Shown here one piece after another: positions 13,945 to 14,706 of a stretch of DNA of 14,706 nt (its first letter is position 1; each line of letters begins with the position of its first letter). A program made the translations under genes and the position numbers. The stretch spans positions 1-14,706 of the forward strand of contig JAGKTT010000044.1 in NCBI GenBank assembly GCA_021153285.1, given 5' to 3'. A model generated the notes under the pieces. The model was not told the DNA's origin and searched no databases. It saw nothing but the letters and a program-made list of their open reading frames with translations. This DNA is from Bacteroidia bacterium. GTDB lineage: Bacteria > Bacteroidota > Bacteroidia > Bacteroidales > UBA932.

Positions 13945-14571
13945 ATGGAGTTGTCAGTTTACAAAATCGACGGTACTGTTGCTAAGACAGTGACTCTTAA
14001 TGAGGAGATTTTCGGTATCACACCGAACGACCACGCTATCTACCTCGACGTTAAGCAGTATCTTGCTAACCAGCGTCAGGGAACAGCTAAGTCTAAGGAC
14101 CGCAGCGAGGTTGCATACAGCACTAAGAAGCTTATCCGCCAGAAGGGTTCAGGTGGCGCACGTCACGGTTCACTCAAGGCTGGTATCTATGTAGGTGGTG
14201 GACGCGTATTCGGCCCACAGCCACGTTGCTATCGCAAGAAACTTAACAAGAAGCTCAAGCAGCTTGCAAGATTCTCAGCTCTTTCTTACAAGGCTCAGGA
14301 GAACGCAATCACAATGGTTGAGCCATTCGTAATGGAAGCACCTAAGACCAAGGAGTTCCTCCAGATCCTTAACAACATCAAGGCTGGAAGCAGAAAGGTA
14401 CTCTTCGTACTTCCAGAGAATTCGACAAATATTTACCTTTCGTCTCGTAACCTTCCTGAGGTTAAGGTTATCACTGTTGACGAGATCAACACTTACGCGA
14501 TTATGAATGCATATTCACTCGTACTTGTTGACGGCGTTCAGGATATCCTTGCATCAAGAATCAGACGATAA
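13945..14571 (+). CDS. rplD: 50S ribosomal protein L4, 208 aa
   Basis: L4 binds 23S rRNA early in assembly and lines the exit tunnel with a long loop. The core LDVKQYLANQRQGTAKSKDR, the loop RQKGSGGARHGS and GGGRVFGPQPR, and the NKKLKQLARFSALSYKAQ helix are all characteristic; the C-terminal half has the usual VLVDGVQDIL ending region. Two adjacent start codons exist, ATG at 13942 and at 13945; I chose the second because the family starts with a MExxVY pattern (MELSVYKIDG here). In some bacteria L4 also represses its own operon; nothing in the sequence proves this here. It is followed by rplW after 12 bp. Confidence 0.97.
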   Translation: MELSVYKIDGTVAKTVTLNEEIFGITPNDHAIYLDVKQYLANQRQGTAKSKDRSEVAYSTKKLIRQKGSGGARHGSLKAGIYVGGGRVFGPQPRCYRKKLNKKLKQLARFSALSYKAQENAITMVEPFVMEAPKTKEFLQILNNIKAGSRKVLFVLPENSTNIYLSSRNLPEVKVITVDEINTYAIMNAYSLVLVDGVQDILASRIRR

Positions 14572-14583
14572 ACCGATTGAGAG

Positions 14584-14706
14584 ATGGGAATTATAATTAA
14601 GCCAATAGTAACTGAGAAGTTGACGGTTCAGGGCGAAAAGTTGAACCGTTACGGATTTATTGTTGACCGCGAGGCCAACAAGCTTCAGATCAAGGCTGCG
14701 GTTGAG
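14584..14706 (+). CDS. rplW: 50S ribosomal protein L23, N-terminal 41 residues (cut by window edge)
   Basis: The ATG at 14584 opens a frame that runs off the window end. It begins MGIIIKPIVTEKLTVQGEKL, matching the Bacteroidetes L23 N-terminus (I.KPI.TEK), and continues NRYGFIVDREANKLQIK, the strand and helix that contact 23S rRNA. L23 sits at the tunnel exit and docks trigger factor and SRP. Its place after rplC and rplD is the standard order. Confidence 0.96.
   Translation, partial: MGIIIKPIVTEKLTVQGEKLNRYGFIVDREANKLQIKAAVE

Noticed and set aside
1..14706. Mobile element or defence island
   Set aside because: No transposase, integrase, phage, toxin-antitoxin or restriction gene is visible; the only repeat-type structure is the intergenic palindrome at 4029-4113, and gene content is housekeeping throughout.

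Overview
The window reads as chromosomal DNA of a member of the Bacteroidota, most likely the order Bacteroidales. The evidence is an S46 dipeptidyl-peptidase with a signal peptide, A/T-rich gene leaders with few Shine-Dalgarno sites, several TAnnTTTG-type -7 boxes, and ribosomal proteins L3, L4 and L23 of Bacteroidetes type. I see no tRNA or rRNA gene, phage gene, transposase, CRISPR array or defence island. This is mostly housekeeping DNA with a few odd spots.

Layout. (1) Positions 1-84 hold the 3' end of an unidentified plus-strand gene. It converges on a small minus-strand group at 81-1426: a 101-aa unknown protein, a CYTH-domain triphosphate-binding protein, a 96-aa unknown protein, and a short fragment that looks like a relic of a lamin-tail-type domain next to a possible promoter. 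(2) A long run of minus-strand genes extends from 11935 down to 1640: cdaA (c-di-AMP synthase), mutS2, a small lipoprotein, yraN, a mannose-1-phosphate guanylyltransferase, yqeY, and a NapH-like membrane ferredoxin carrying extra HMA-like domains. After a 234-bp repeat-rich spacer comes an S46 dipeptidyl-peptidase. The first seven are tightly packed, with gaps of 1-46 bp or overlaps, and probably form one operon. The run ends at a 15-bp-stem intrinsic terminator (1532-1572). (3) At 11936-12033 divergent promoter boxes separate cdaA from a plus-strand exported metallophosphoesterase. (4) A strong promoter at 13224-13253 drives the ribosomal genes rplC, rplD and rplW, the last cut by the window edge.

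How the genes fit together. The cdaA operon mixes nucleotide signalling (c-di-AMP), nucleic-acid maintenance or ribosome rescue (MutS2 with an Smr domain, the YraN nuclease-like protein), supply of GDP-mannose for surface glycans, and a membrane iron-sulfur protein; co-expression is inferred from spacing only. The S46 peptidase would release dipeptides in the periplasm, as in asaccharolytic or proteolytic Bacteroidales. The ribosomal block starts at rplC, not rpsJ, which departs from the usual order.

I found no clearly new biological system. The best leads are the NapH-like protein fused to two HMA-like folds that lack the metal-binding CxxC, the compound inverted and direct repeat upstream of the peptidase, the CYTH gene with its two unknown partners, and the rplC-first ribosomal operon with a hairpin at its expected 5' end.
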